A stretch of DNA of 64,000 bases from Mesaphorura yosii (GCA_009869945.1 WIXG01000074.1:1-64000), one strand, 5' to 3'. Shown: positions 1 to 14,213, numbered from the stretch's first letter. Notes: generated by a model from the letters alone, not told the origin. Translations and numbers: made by a program.

Positions 1-1400
1 ATCCTGAATGATTCTATCTGGCTTAGCTTCGGTGCACTTGGCATGTCATGGTCATGATTCGGTTATGATGAGGTAGTATTCTCCTAGCTCCCAGTAGGGC
101 ACAACTTCCTCATGTGAAATTATTGTAAAAGTTTACTGATCGTTTAATGAAGGCGGGTATGGACGGGCTTCGGGAATTTCTCGACCGGAGGAGCTGAATT
201 CAACCACAAAACAAAAGCCAGTGGGATTTTATAGATTACTTTGCGGCCAAATAAGGTACACACGCACAACACGCACAGTTTGAGTGCGGTGCAATCTGGC
301 AGGACAATCAACCTCGAGTAATTTGGAAATTGCATGGCATTATTTCATACAAGCATGTAATTTCAGGCGGAGGCTGATTCCCCAACCAAGCTCCAGCCGG
401 GTTCCGCTCCTTGATTGCCAGAATTGGAATTTAACCTCTGTCGCTTTCTTCCATCTCCTCTTGCAGAGCTTCAACTTGTTGAGGTGGTCATGACTAATTA
501 ATTCGTAATTATTGGTTCTGGGACTGGAATGAAAACTGGAATGTGAAATTTGCGAGCTCATCAGCACCACTCCTACGCTGGAACCGCAACTTGAGTCGAT
601 TTTGTTTGCATTGCGTTGCAGCGCAGTACAAGTTTTTGAAAAGTGCAAGACAGATAAAGCAAGCAAATCAAAGTGAGCAGCTTTTTACTCATCTCATGAA
701 ATAGAAACAAAGACAATAGAAATGGGCCTGTTCATTTCTTTGTGCTGCAGCTTCTGGCCAAGACAAGCACATCACACACATGAGTCACGCGACACGTCAG
801 TCATGCGTTTGGTGTCTTATCAGTAACTTTTAATTTGCACAGTACAGCGTTGCTACACTTGCGAGCGCACAAAGTTCAACTCAATTCTTGAAGAATACGA
901 TTCTACTAACAAGATTAAGTTTGTTCATTGCCTCTGTCCGTCCGTCCATCAATCGCTTGGTTGAGTGCACATTCCAACTAGTAATTCGACAAGTTGAAGT
1001 ACAAAAACGATTTATTATGATTCAGAAGAGGATTGCATCATAAATTGAGTCATGCCACTTCGAGCAGCAATATGAAGGCAGGATTTAGATAATTGGCACT
1101 TCTTGTACCTAAAGATGATTCAAAACGAAGAAAATTCGTTGAAATCAAAGCAAGATGGTCAAAAGTCTTTGAGTACGATTTTAGGTACCGGGCTCGGGTC
1201 TAAAATAGAAACACAAGCTCGGCTCCACATTTGTCATCGGTCATCACGCCACGTATGGTTTAGTGTTGATAAGACATGATCTCCAGAATTTTGAGTCAAT
1301 TTCTTGTCAACTGTCGACCAGGAGCAACTGCTCTTCATCACTTCTTACCAGCACTCGACTTTTGTTTTTCTGCATTTTAAACTCGATTGACTTGCAAGAC
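1..1400. other. no gene recognised (upstream region)
   Basis: No open frame here has convincing codon structure, splice sites or family resemblance. It contains one copy of a 63-bp segment repeated near 3.1 kb (271-333). Its 3' end (about 1330-1400) is probably the untranslated first exon of the small gene that follows, because a clean donor (GTGAGT) starts at 1401. Confidence 0.5.
271..333. repeat. 63-bp dispersed duplicate, copy 1
   Basis: This segment matches 3102-3164 at 59 of 63 positions by eye, and all four differences are transitions. Weaker similarity extends upstream (about 243-270). An acceptor-like ATTTCAG follows about 30 bases downstream, as one also follows copy 2. The pair may be part of a duplicated intron or a small dispersed repeat. 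Confidence 0.7.
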
Positions 1401-1489
1401 GTGAGTGAAAGTTAAGAACAACGTTAGTAGGAAATTAGTGCACGAATTCTTAAAAGTCTTTCTGTTTACAGAAAACCAAGACGCTCAAG

Positions 1490-1846
1490 ATGCCCGGAAC
1501 TGAGAAGAAGGCCCTCTCCCAAAAATGGTTCGATTACGTCCGCCAACAATCTGGCCGTAGTGGGAGTGGCCCCTTGGCTCGGGTTAAGATGGCTGGCTGG
1601 ATGATTGCGATGCTCTTCATGAGCTACTACTTTCAGCAGGCGCAAGCTGGACCGGCGGCATGTGCTGGTTGTGTGACCTGGGCTGTCGGTGGAGTCTGTG
1701 CCCCAGCCGTCACGGCTGGAGGTGCATGTGCTGCCTTCGTCTGGGCGCCGCCACTTCTGTGCGCTTGCTTGCTGTCTGCTGGAGGCGCACTTTGTGCCAT
1801 TGCAGCGGGTTCGTGTGTGATAACCTGTTTGAGTCCGACTCCTTAA
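1490..1846 (+). CDS. small Cys/Ala/Gly-rich membrane or secreted peptide
   Basis: This is a 118-residue single coding exon. The 5' UTR appears to be split by an intron at 1401-1471 (GTGAGT ... TTTACAG), which places the ATG at 1490 as the first start of the downstream exon. Residues 1-27 are hydrophilic and basic. A hydrophobic segment follows at about 29-47, ending in Gln-Ala-Gln-Ala like a signal cleavage site. The rest is almost only Ala, Gly, Val, Leu, Pro and Cys, with Cys spaced every few residues (CAGC, CAC, CVITC). An AATAAA lies at 1985-1990. I recognise no named family. Similar Cys/Gly/Ala-rich short peptides occur in several invertebrates, without a function I can assign. It could be a secreted peptide or a small tail of membrane helices. 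The gene structure is convincing; the role is unknown. Confidence 0.6.
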   Translation: MPGTEKKALSQKWFDYVRQQSGRSGSGPLARVKMAGWMIAMLFMSYYFQQAQAGPAACAGCVTWAVGGVCAPAVTAGGACAAFVWAPPLLCACLLSAGGALCAIAAGSCVITCLSPTP

Positions 1847-1984
1847 GGTATTATCAAAGGCTGGCTGCATTCTCCTCCCCAAAACAATTTAATTTGGAGC
1901 GTATTTGACCTTACTTGCCATAATCTTTAATAATTAATTTAGTGAATTCTTATCTTGTATCCTGAGAATGCTATGGAATGTTTT

Positions 1985-1990
1985 AATAAA
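1985..1990 (+). terminator. polyadenylation signal of the small Cys-rich gene
   Basis: AATAAA about 140 bases after the stop codon at 1844-1846. Confidence 0.5.
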
Positions 1991-2413
1991 AATTGTAAAG
2001 ATGTTTAGAATCTACTTCTACTAGAACTTCTAGAACAAATTCGTGGCGTTTGATTTTTTGTAATGTTCCAGTTTGATTTGTCTAACTTGGTCATCAGTAT
2101 TGACCAATTCGCATCGTAAGTTGTTCCGAAGTAAAGACCAAGGATTTTAGTCCCTTCAACTACATTGAGCCTCGAGCTTATGTCCCGGTCCCGCCAAGTG
2201 CTGAGTGGACAAACCTCAAGCTTGGAAATTTTTACACGATGCTGTTTCCGGCTGCTCTCGCTCCTTCGCCCAGGGTATATTCATGCATGTGCTAAATTCA
2301 GGGCCTTTCTATTTTTTGTGATTTCCCTGTAATAGAGGGGAATCTATTGTGCATCCAGAATCATTGCGGACTCGCACTTGGGACGCTGACCATTGGCTGC
2401 AACGCTGTGTCAG

Positions 2414-2644
2414 TTGGCTCAGTACGAGAGCGGAACCTGCACCTCGGCCTACACGGAGTCCAGCGCAACAAGCGTGTGCACGTGCAATGGGAACGGAAAC
2501 CCAAGCTTGATAGTGCTCGGAAGATTCTGCTCCGATCTAGGCTACGGTGCGCTTAAATGCGCCAATTGCGGCTACAAACAGTACCAGTGTGCAACCCTAG
2601 AAAACGGGGACACACACCAATGCATCTGCACCAATTCTGCATAA
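2414..2644 (+). CDS. last exon of a small secreted-type Cys-rich peptide gene
   Basis: The exon encodes about 76 residues ending at TAA 2642-2644. Paired cysteines (CTC, CANC, CIC) are separated by short Gly/Asn/Ser-rich loops, as in extracellular disulfide-rich peptides. The frame is closed by a TGA at 2387-2389, so the exon must begin after it. CAG acceptors end at 2413 and 2422, both in phase 0. The upstream exon is not certain. A phase-0 candidate is ATG 2239 to a GTATAT donor at 2275, but its peptide is a poor signal sequence. AATAAA at 2662-2667 supports a real transcript end. The gene lies on the same strand as the Cys-rich gene 500 bp upstream, but I see no clear sequence similarity between the two. 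No family recognised. Confidence 0.45.
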   Translation: MAQYESGTCTSAYTESSATSVCTCNGNGNPSLIVLGRFCSDLGYGALKCANCGYKQYQCATLENGDTHQCICTNSA

Positions 2645-2661
2645 ACTGAAGTACACGTTTG

Positions 2662-2667
2662 AATAAA
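2662..2667 (+). terminator. polyadenylation signal
   Basis: AATAAA 18 bases after the stop of the small Cys-rich exon. Confidence 0.45.
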
Positions 2668-3101
2668 GTGAATTTTCTTTGAAAATTAAAAGCGAATGTC
2701 TTTTGCATCTTGTCCTCGCACCTTTCTGATTGCCTGAGTTTGATCCATCCGAGCCTCAAAGCAGATGAGCCAGTTGAAGGTCCAGGCAAACATCAAGTCC
2801 GACCTTCAAATAGAAACATGCATCAATATCAAAGGGTTATCAAGCAACGACAAAATGTCAGAAGTGTGTATGTGTATGTTGTACTGCAGCCAGCTTCAGA
2901 ACCATTACGAGGATTTCGTGGTACCTGGTGGCCGCGTCGTCGGTCCGTGTTTTGGACCTTCGATTGCACTAATCGTGCATCTTCAGCCTGGCGATCAATT
3001 AAGCAATTCTTAATTAAGTGGGAATCTAACCAAATCCAGCCTTCAACAATCGCCATCCGCGTGACGAATGGTTCCACTGTGAAGGCCCCAGAAATACACA
3101 C

Positions 3102-3164
3102 ACGCACAGTTTGAGTGCGGTGCAATCCGACAGGACAGTCAACCTCGAGTAATTTGGAAATCGC
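3102..3164. repeat. 63-bp dispersed duplicate, copy 2
   Basis: Partner of 271-333 (59 of 63 identical, transitions only). It ends 14 bases before the acceptor of the first recognised exon of the orphan gene at 3179. Confidence 0.7.
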
Positions 3165-3178
3165 TTAATTGTGTTCAG

Positions 3179-4150
3179 GATACAAGTACATTTTAAAATT
3201 GGATCCATTTCACAACCAGTACACCGGAGTATTTGGCGAAATTCGCGACGAAGCGATTGTGGGACAGAAGGCTGTGCTGGACGATGCTAACAAAATGATT
3301 TTAACCTTCATAAAGCAAGCCGCAAATCAAAGGTGTTCTCCTTTGGTATCTTTTGTGCTACATTCGAGGTTTTTCATTTTAACTCCCGTGCAAGAAGAGA
3401 AGAATTTCTCGAGTTTGAATTCCCTGGAAAAATGGAAGAGATTTGCTCCAATTTGAGAGAGGATATGCAAGGGAAATTGTCGGGGCTCCGAAAAGTATGT
3501 GCACTCAGCACCCGATTCTCGATTCCTTTTCGTGTTGTCATTAATTTCTACTAGAAACTGACTGCAACTGCAGCGCTTATGTATTCAGATGCACGTGTAC
3601 GGAATTCAGATGATGAAGGTCTGGTCGAAGGGGCTGGACACCAAGACGAAGCCAGCGTTGGCCGAAGACGTATACAAAGTGTCAACAGAGATATTCGGAG
3701 ACATCGTAATTTGTTTCTCCATGTTTTTGCAAAATCGCTGAGTTTTTCCACAAGCTAATTGAGGAAACGGCCAGACGCCAATACGAAGAATTTAATTTAG
3801 AGCATTTAGGCAGTATTGTCAGAAGTTAAATTTCGTTTTTATTTTCTGGTGTGGGCGCTTTGTATGTCGTGCATCGTGGTTTTATTTTCCTTGTTCTTAG
3901 CTTGATCAACTGCATCTTTGACGAGATTGGAGTACCCGCCGAGTCCTGTGGGCTCATAATCACAAGAATTCCCGGGCTGACCAGGGAAGATGTCATGGAC
4001 GTCATGACTAGAATCTTTACTCAAGTGAACTTTGCCGACATGAGAGCCTCGCGGAGCATCGAAGCGTTGGAGCCATTGTTCCAGATATACAACGCACGCT
4101 TTCTAATAATGAAAAATGGCCCCGACGACTCGGACAAAGGATGGCTCTGA
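3179..4150 (+). CDS. orphan multi-exon gene, 5' incomplete, last exon out of phase
   Basis: I see exons 3179-3332, 3395-3494, 3574-3705 and 3755-3812, and a final exon 3901-4150 ending at TGA. The first three junctions are phase-consistent (2, 0, 0) with good GT-AG sites, which argues for real coding sequence. The protein is charged and helical, with segments such as YKYILKLDPFHNQYTG and REEFLEFEFPGKMEEICSN. The last exon reads through INCIFDEIGVPAESCG to a Gly-Trp-Leu end. No canonical donor in exon 4 gives the phase 2 needed by the acceptor at 3899-3900. The gene may therefore carry a frameshift, use a non-canonical splice, or contain a sequence error. The start exon was not found. No family recognised. 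A faint resemblance (Tyr-Lys...Leu...Asp-Pro-Phe at an exon start) to the orphan gene at 33.8 kb may be chance. Confidence 0.45.
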
Positions 4151-4793
4151 AATGACAGAAAACGGCAGGGTGCGTATGTGAAGAGTTTGTAATCAAAATC
4201 CATTCGTTTTAGCACTCTTTTATTTCCCTGTGAGAATCAAGGCACAGACATTTCGACTCAGTACGTAATTAATTCGATTCATTTTCGTCTGTCAATTGTT
4301 TTCAAAATTAAATTTTCCCCACTTACAACAAATTATTACACTACAAGATATAAATACACCCGTTATATACAGTTTAAGCGTTCAAAAGTCAAGTTTAAGA
4401 AATGTGCAGCACTCTACGTTAATCTTCTTTCAAGTGCTTCAAAGCGTAGAAATTACAAAGATTAATTTCATGATTCCATAATTCCAATGCACTCGAGCGA
4501 TGGAGGCATAAAATTGACAATAAGAATATAAAAATTCCTTTAAAATATATTACAAAAAGTCAGTATCAGAATGCTTAACGAGATTTTGTTTTTCGTATTG
4601 TAGGCAGTTTTTAAAATGGAATGGATTTACTAAAAGTTCAGTCGAGTAGTGAGACAAATCTGAGAACAACTTTGGTTTAAAGTTTGAGTATGCTGAAGTA
4701 TTGCCTTAAATCAATGACTTTATATTACTTAAGCCTATAATAAATAGTTTCGTTTGCAGTCTTGTACATGGTGTGGCTTGAAAATGCTTAAAG
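4151..4793. other. intergenic, convergent 3' ends
   Basis: AT-rich sequence between the orphan gene (plus) and CDK2 (minus). It probably holds both 3' UTRs. I see no other gene. Confidence 0.5.
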
Positions 4794-7824
<3,031 letters not shown>

Positions 7825-8755
7825 CTAGCAAAGCAAAGCGATGATTATTCTCATCGGTGAAGACTGAACAAAGTTGGAACGGTTGAGAGTAAAGCGAGGA
7901 ATGACCTCGCGAATGCCAGAACGAATGAGTCGACTGAATTTTGTCGAATTCGCCGATTGAAGTTTCTCGAATTTTGAATGGTATGGGAAATAACACTGTA
8001 CAGGTTTGTTTCGTTCCAGTCGAGCGAGCCAATGCTCTGCGGTAGTTGCCGTATTCTCGTATTTAACTGATTCGATCATCTCTTTGGTCTTGTCCCGATT
8101 TGATCTATGCTGCTTAATCTGCATTTGCGCTGGTACTGTAAACAAATAAAAATACATGCACAAAAAGTGACTTCATAATTAAAAGAAACAAGAAGAGACG
8201 AATCGTAATCTAAATCGCCCCAGCTCCAGCTATGATGCGCCATTCTTCCCAATCATTGCCTGCGGCTACGTCACGTCACGGCGCCGAGACAATGGCAAGG
8301 ACAAGGACACCCTTTCCCCAGGTTCAGGGTAGTTCTATTATCGTGCTCCGTGCAGCGTCTTCACTTCAGCCAAGCCAAGTATCATTAATTTTAGTATTCG
8401 AGTGCAACCTTCGCTCTCGCGCCGCGCGTTGGCGTTTCCACCTGTGTTTGGCATACGAAGAAGCTTAAGCCCTTGCCGTACGCTACCAGACTCCCGCTGT
8501 CTTCTGTTGGAAATGCTGGAGCCCGAAACATATGCAAATGTCACCACCTGGGTTCATAATTTGTATTCGCTTCATACTTTGAGCTTGTACTTTATTCCGG
8601 TCTGAGTTGGGTTGAGGTGGCGGTATCACACGTCTCGCCCGCCGCTGTGCCAATTCTATTCTGGGAGTTTCATTAGCCATTCTAACGATGTCACTTGCGG
8701 TGAGCTTCCTGCGCTCAAAGTTGAGCTGCAGCTGAGTCTCAATTTCCAAACTCAT
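7825..8755 (-). CDS. orphan two-exon protein, basic and helical
   Basis: Exon 1 is 8755-8548 and exon 2 is 8135-7825. The ATG at 8755 is directly preceded by an in-frame TGA, which fixes the start. The donor CCCAG|GTGG leaves phase 1. The acceptor has a strong pyrimidine tract (ATTTTTATTTGTTTACAG) and restores phase 1, so the 412-bp intron is well supported. The 172-residue product has an N-terminal amphipathic stretch (LNFERRKLTASDIVRMANE), an Arg-rich linker with Pro-Pro-Pro, and a basic middle region (HRSNRDKTKEMIESVKYEN). There is no signal peptide, and the only hydrophobic stretch is a short Ile/Leu-rich C-terminus. No domain recognised. A further splice near 7890 (GAG|GTCATT) is possible. 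It may be a lineage-specific nuclear or cytosolic protein; the function is unknown. Confidence 0.45.
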
Positions 8756-10169
8756 TCATATTGCCTCGCCTCGTCTCGCCTTTTGATTTCCGTACTTCTG
8801 TCCAACTCGGAAATCTTAATTCTATACTTCCAAAAATAGTACCACTGAAAATGACAAAGTATGCCAGGAATTGACGCAGGTCTCCGCGTTGAGTGCCTCA
8901 GTTCCTTCTTGACAAAGTTCATCCGACTTGTTCGTGTTCCTTGCGTTTTCATTACGTTCCATTTCCAAAAGGCCTTCGTTTTTCTTTTCCAAAAATACGT
9001 TGACTGCTTTGTTATTGGAAAATTTCCACGCTGTTCTGATTGACAACATAAGTAAGTTTCATTAAGAGTGAATTTGAACAATGTGTCACAGTCACGAGAG
9101 TTCTAATTGCGACTGTCAAATATCAAGTCGTAATAATGTCCCGTCACTGTAGCTGTGACAGTTTGCGTAGGCAGAAAACGCGTGGACTCGCTGACCGTGC
9201 CCATACGCAAGGCGCCGATCCAATGAGGTCGCAGAAATAACGTATCACCTCATATTGATGATATTGCATTTTGTGGCGGTGGCATGGACAAGTCGAATTC
9301 TTCTGACGGGAAGCAATATATGTCGTAACTCATGCGGAATTGTCGAAGGAATCGAGCGACCACGACAAAATAGGCTATAATTTGTTTACTGTTTCTTTCC
9401 CTTCTTCGTACTTTGTGCTTGACATTCCAGAAATATTCGGTTCGCTTCCAAAGTTTTAGCTTCGGTTTTAGCACAACCTTCAGGAAATTCGATCCTTGTG
9501 AGTCACGAGAGTCATGACTCTAAAATTTCTGCTCTGAGACCGAGGGAATGGTCGAGTTAATGACTGCCGTGCCATAAAGCTCGATGACGAAAATGAGGAG
9601 CAAATTAATGTGGTGCGGAAGAAAACTATGACCGTGTGACAAATTACAAATTAAGACAAACCTCGTCGTAGTGACGTGAATGTAAGCTTCGTGGTTGACG
9701 TTCGTGCCTGGAGAGTATTCAGCCGTTTAGCAAAATGATCCAATTTGTCTAGCTCATTTACTGGAGCCTCGAGGCTTCTTAGAACTCGGGCTGAATATGT
9801 CTCAGGCTCCTCTCAGCGTCAGCGTGGGATTTCAACCAAATCCCATGACCGTGGTTTCTGCTTAATTCACTGCGCGTCTCACCCCACCGCTTTGCTCGCA
9901 GTATGCACGTGGAATATTAATTTCCACCCACAGCTCAATTAAAATATGTTTCCCGTGAGAGATGCCCATCTGCTGAACCAAATCTCTGAGTTTCTGAGCC
10001 TAATTGGATTTATTTTATGCTGGCCAGCGTCGAGGAATGAAATGACGCAATTAAGACTTGAGGGTTGGATGCTTAAAACAAAAATATGGTTGACTTTTTA
10101 TTTCTCCACTCGATCCTAAACTAAAAGCAGGGACAACTACGACACTATTCTGCACCGTAGAGCTGTACA
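8756..10169. other. no supported gene
   Basis: Minus-strand open frames at 8752-9081 and 9250-9474 lack splice support or family resemblance. The first may be 5' UTR of the orphan gene at 7.8 kb. Confidence 0.4.
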
Positions 10170-10175
10170 TTTATT
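10170..10175 (-). terminator. candidate polyadenylation signal of the DH44 gene
   Basis: TTTATT on the plus strand (AATAAA on the minus strand), 163 bases downstream of the DH44 stop codon. Confidence 0.4.
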
Positions 10176-10337
10176 TCACAGGTATTCTAGAATAATTTAG
10201 TGTTTGTTTGAGGACGGGACAAGAATAATACATATAAAATTTAACATTCACAATTCAACGTTTGACAATTTTGCTCAACAAAAACTTGTCTTTCGAATGT
10301 GTGACGACGATTGCAAATAAAAATGAGATATCAGGTT

Positions 10338-11031
10338 TCAGCCAATTTTTTCCAAAAATTCTCGGTTGGATTCCACTTGCTTTGTCTTGGCAAGACGAAG
10401 ACGCTGCCGATGGATTTCGAGGAGGAGGTTTTGTCTCAGGATGTCCAGAGGTGAGACGATGGAGAGCGATGCACTCGAGTCAAGACTCGTCTGTAAAACA
10501 AAAACATTCCACAGTAATCAGACATGGAATTTAATTAGACCGCGCAATATTATTAAATAACACATTCGACACTCGGGCCAGACGTACCTCCATGTTGTCG
10601 CTCAAAGGTCTGTAGTGCCTTTGCGGTCTGATGTACTGGTGATGATGACTGGGCGCATTCTGCTGCTGTTGCTGAATTTGCGCCTGCAGCTGCTGCTGAT
10701 GCTGACGATAGCCCGGAATTAAGTATCTTGATTGGGAGCTTTGTTGCTCGTTTGCTCGATCTCGCAGCGGGTTGCAGGAACTGAGATTTGACTCTAAGAT
10801 AAGTGGAAATACTAGTGCAAGTATGATGAAGCTGATGTTCAGCCACGAGGTGTGAGACGCTCGAACCCTCGAGTAACTTTTACTGGAATTTTGCTTCCGA
10901 CAACAGCAAGCTGTTGATTCTGCTGCTGATGCTGATGTACGTGTGTGCTGATGATCTTCATTCTGAGTGGTGTGGCCAGTGGCGGTTCTGCAACAAGGAG
11001 TCGTGTGCTGGTCGACAACGGAAATGCCCAT
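10338..11031 (-). CDS. DH44: CRF-like diuretic hormone 44 (DH44) precursor
   Basis: Exon A is 11031-10588 and exon B is 10490-10338, with an intron bounded by GTACGT and TTGTTTTACAG in phase 0, giving 198 residues. Exon B encodes the hormone. [20 protein letters not shown] begins at residue 156, followed by a basic stretch, then [14 protein letters not shown] and the stop codon. The SLSIV-PLD-LRQ-LLLEI core and the NR-L ending are diagnostic of insect DH44, a CRF-family peptide that raises cAMP in Malpighian tubules through class B GPCRs. The final Gly is the expected amide donor. Exon A contains a hydrophobic core ([14 protein letters not shown], about residues 69-82) and then a Gln/His-rich propeptide. 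Oddities: the hydrophobic core lies about 65 residues from the ATG, no dibasic site precedes the hormone (nearest basics Arg138 and Arg141), and the stop follows the Gly directly. An acceptor (GCTCCCAACAG) ends 10 bases before the ATG, so a 5' UTR exon lies upstream. Confidence 0.85.
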
Positions 11032-11041
11032 CCTTCTTCAA

Positions 11042-14000
11042 CTGTTGGGAGCACAAATCAAAGGAGTGTTTGTTGTTAGCAAGATTCAATGAAATTGAAG
11101 CACTACTGCGATGCGACGCTCGTCCGCGACTAGAAACAGAGGCTGATTTCACAACGTCACACGAAACTACGCTTACACGAGTTGCTTACAAGTGACTTCG
11201 AGTGAGGGGTATAAATTATGCAATTATGTCGACCTCTTTTCACGTTATGGAATCGCGACGCCTTTGATCAAGAGATATCTTTCTTGAACGATGCAAACAC
11301 ACTCAGCGCTCATCAATTATAGTGTGAGAAAGGCTACTAGACCCAGCTCTAGAAGATCTGTACTTGTACAGTGCCAGACGATGTGCGACTGTCGTCGTAC
11401 CCTTTCTCAGATAATTGTGCTTGAACCCATTTTCTCTGACAGCTTCTGTCCCGTTCAGTGCTCTAATGTAAACTGACAGTCAGCTCTCTTTCACTCCCGG
11501 AGAAAGTTGTTACCCGGAGCACCGGATTTCTGAATGGGGAAAGTCTTTGTAGGGTAAACCCTGTTGTGCTAACGGAAGGAAGCGGAGCAGAGACTGGAGG
11601 TTGGTGGTGGTGATGATTTGCCTGGCTTGGCTTCGCTTGGCTCTTCGTTCGTGGATGAAAGAAGCCGTGTACCACGAACCTCAGTGCTCAGCACAGCAAA
11701 GCACCTGCTGCTCGCTCCAATAATCTAAAAAATAAAATTAAACGACATTCTTTGTGCTGTGCCCTACCCATCATTGGCCCGATCCGACCCACACAATGAG
11801 AATGAATATAGCGCACGATCTCGCAGGTTAATGCTGCTGCCTGGCTGGGTGCGTTGTAGTTAAGGTGGTTAAGAAAGTGCTTTGCCTAATGCTGTGCTAT
11901 CGCCATCCTAGCAATTCCAAAGCTTGGCCAAGCTGTACCTGAGCCTTAGCTACAATGGGCGGATTATTGCACAATGGTGGCTGGCGGTGGAGGTACTTTA
12001 TTTCGTGTGCGAGGTACGCGACCTGAACTGACGGTCCTGTTGACGTCAATACGCCTCAAATAATACATTATACTACATTATTATGGAGATTCAATTTATG
12101 CAATATCTTGGAAGTATCCATTTGATTCTGCTTTTTGCATTTTGCTACTTTCACTCAATTTAAAGAAAATTCAACTCAGCCAGCCACTGAACGGGGCAGG
12201 ACCAAACCTTTCGAAACTTTCGAAACTTGGTTCTTGATTGCAATATGTTCGATTTGTCAAATACATTTATTTAGATTGGCAGGTTGTGAATTTAAATGGA
12301 AATGTCAGACGCATATTCCACTTCCCATATCGCATCTCGGAGAAATTACACAAGAATAATTGAAACGCCTTCGTTTCCACCACGGCACAAAATTGTAAGT
12401 GTGTGCTCTAAATATAGTGTAAGTGGTTCTCTTTGTCCACATAAGTGCAACTTTTGATTTGACTGCCCTTGCCTTTCTTTTCTTTAGCCACCAAGCATTA
12501 AATGTCAACGTCTGGAAATCTGTTAAAAGCTTCTTTGTAAATAAGAGAGCTCATGTAATGTATGGCCGAAGTCTATTTCCGATGCATGCCTCAAGCTAAT
12601 GCCTAATGCTTGCGCATTCTACTTTGCGCTTGACGTTTGACATGTTTGATCTGAAAATGGATAGTGGAAATGAGTGTTCGAATTTTCTTGAACTTTCACG
12701 ACTCGAAATAGCTCTTGATTGAATGAAACGCTTCTACGAGCAAATTCAGCAACCGAAGCAATTTGATTTTCTGCGTGACCACATCCTTTTAGAATGCTTG
12801 TTAAGCAGCTATAAATATGCAGCGGTCATAAATTGGAGCCCTCATGACACTGGCACTGATACCGCGGCGGTTCGTGGCCGCGAAGCCGGTTGCAAGTTGA
12901 AGAGTTCAAGTTTCAACACCATCCGCGAACACGCTTCATGAATTTTGCGAGTGATCATACATTCGCAGAGTGCCTTCTCCGGGCAGAGTTTACGAAATTA
13001 GCGAATGGTGGTGGCCAGATGAGGTACAAAAGTACAAACGAACGACCTATCACAACCGCAAGCAATGAATTGATGAAATGAGAGGTTAAACTTGTAAAAA
13101 ATACGCTCGTTCAAGGCTAATATTACAAGGCTAAGATTCTGTTGATTAGGAATCACAGAGTCGATTGAGTGTAACACAGGCTAATAATCTCTGTTGTGTA
13201 ATCACCCAGTAAATATCGAAATTATGTGTAAGATGTTACTCGGGATAAATGCAAGGCATATGATTGCGCTACTTGTGAGGAGAAAGGGCGAGAAAAGTAC
13301 CTTTGAACCATAAAATTGTTCACTCGGCAGAAAAAATGATGTGATCACTCGATCTTGTTGATACTCGAGCTCTCGAACGGATTCAGTTCAATTTTAAGAG
13401 GGAACTCCACTTCGGAGTGGAGGGATGCGTGATCCGCGACGCCGTGACGCGTTGTACATCATTTGCTTACGGTGAATGCTGAATAGAGTAAATACTCAAG
13501 AGATTTTGACACTTCACAACACATGTTGTACAACAATCCTTATGTAATGGAGACGTGTCAATGGAAAATTATTGCAAACGGCAAGTGCCGTGTTTGACTG
13601 TGACTGATGGCGCTCTGATGCTCTGGAAAATTTCGCTCCTTGAACCTTCTGGAATCAGGTATAAACACAGCAATTTCTTTTCCGCTCTCACGCCCACTCG
13701 AATTCTTTCACGGAAACTGCACTGCAATTTTCAAGATTGCTGCCTCATATCCGAGTTACGAGGAACGAAACTTGTTGCAGTTTACACAATCAGAAACCGC
13801 AATGCTAAGCTAAAACTACCAAGCCGATCCTAACTATTATGTCAACTTGTCCTGCATTTACCACGGAGAATATGAGACGCTCCTTTAATCGTGCCTTGTA
13901 AGCAACAAACGCGCATAATGTTATCGCTTCTGGCTTCATTTCACGACGCTTCGCAGTTTAGACTTTGTATGTATGTGCAAAGAGACTGTACTAAACATTA

Positions 14001-14213
14001 AACTAGTTCAAGACCGTCGAGTGGACTTTAAACTTGAACTGCAATGACGACCGAGATGCCCTTTTAAATTACTAACAATTTAACCGTCCACGTGCGAGCA
14101 CGGGCACAGACAAAACAAATACAGATGCTGTTAACTAGAAGCAAAAGTTATTCAAGCATCAGCGTGTATGCATTTTTCATACACAATCAAATATGAATGA
14201 GAATGAGACGTAC
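11042..14213 (-). other. probable long 5' intron of DH44; otherwise gene-free
   Basis: The acceptor at 11042 requires an upstream exon. The best minus-strand donor I noticed is AAAG|GTACGT at 14214/14213. In between I see only short open frames without splice support. Confidence 0.3.

Noticed and set aside
1466-1882. 138-codon minus-strand ORF
   Set aside because: Antisense of the small Cys-rich gene, whose plus-strand structure has an intron and a poly(A) signal.
8752-9081. 109-codon minus-strand ORF immediately upstream of the orphan two-exon gene
   Set aside because: Ends at a TGA just before that gene's ATG. More likely 5' UTR or chance than a coding exon.
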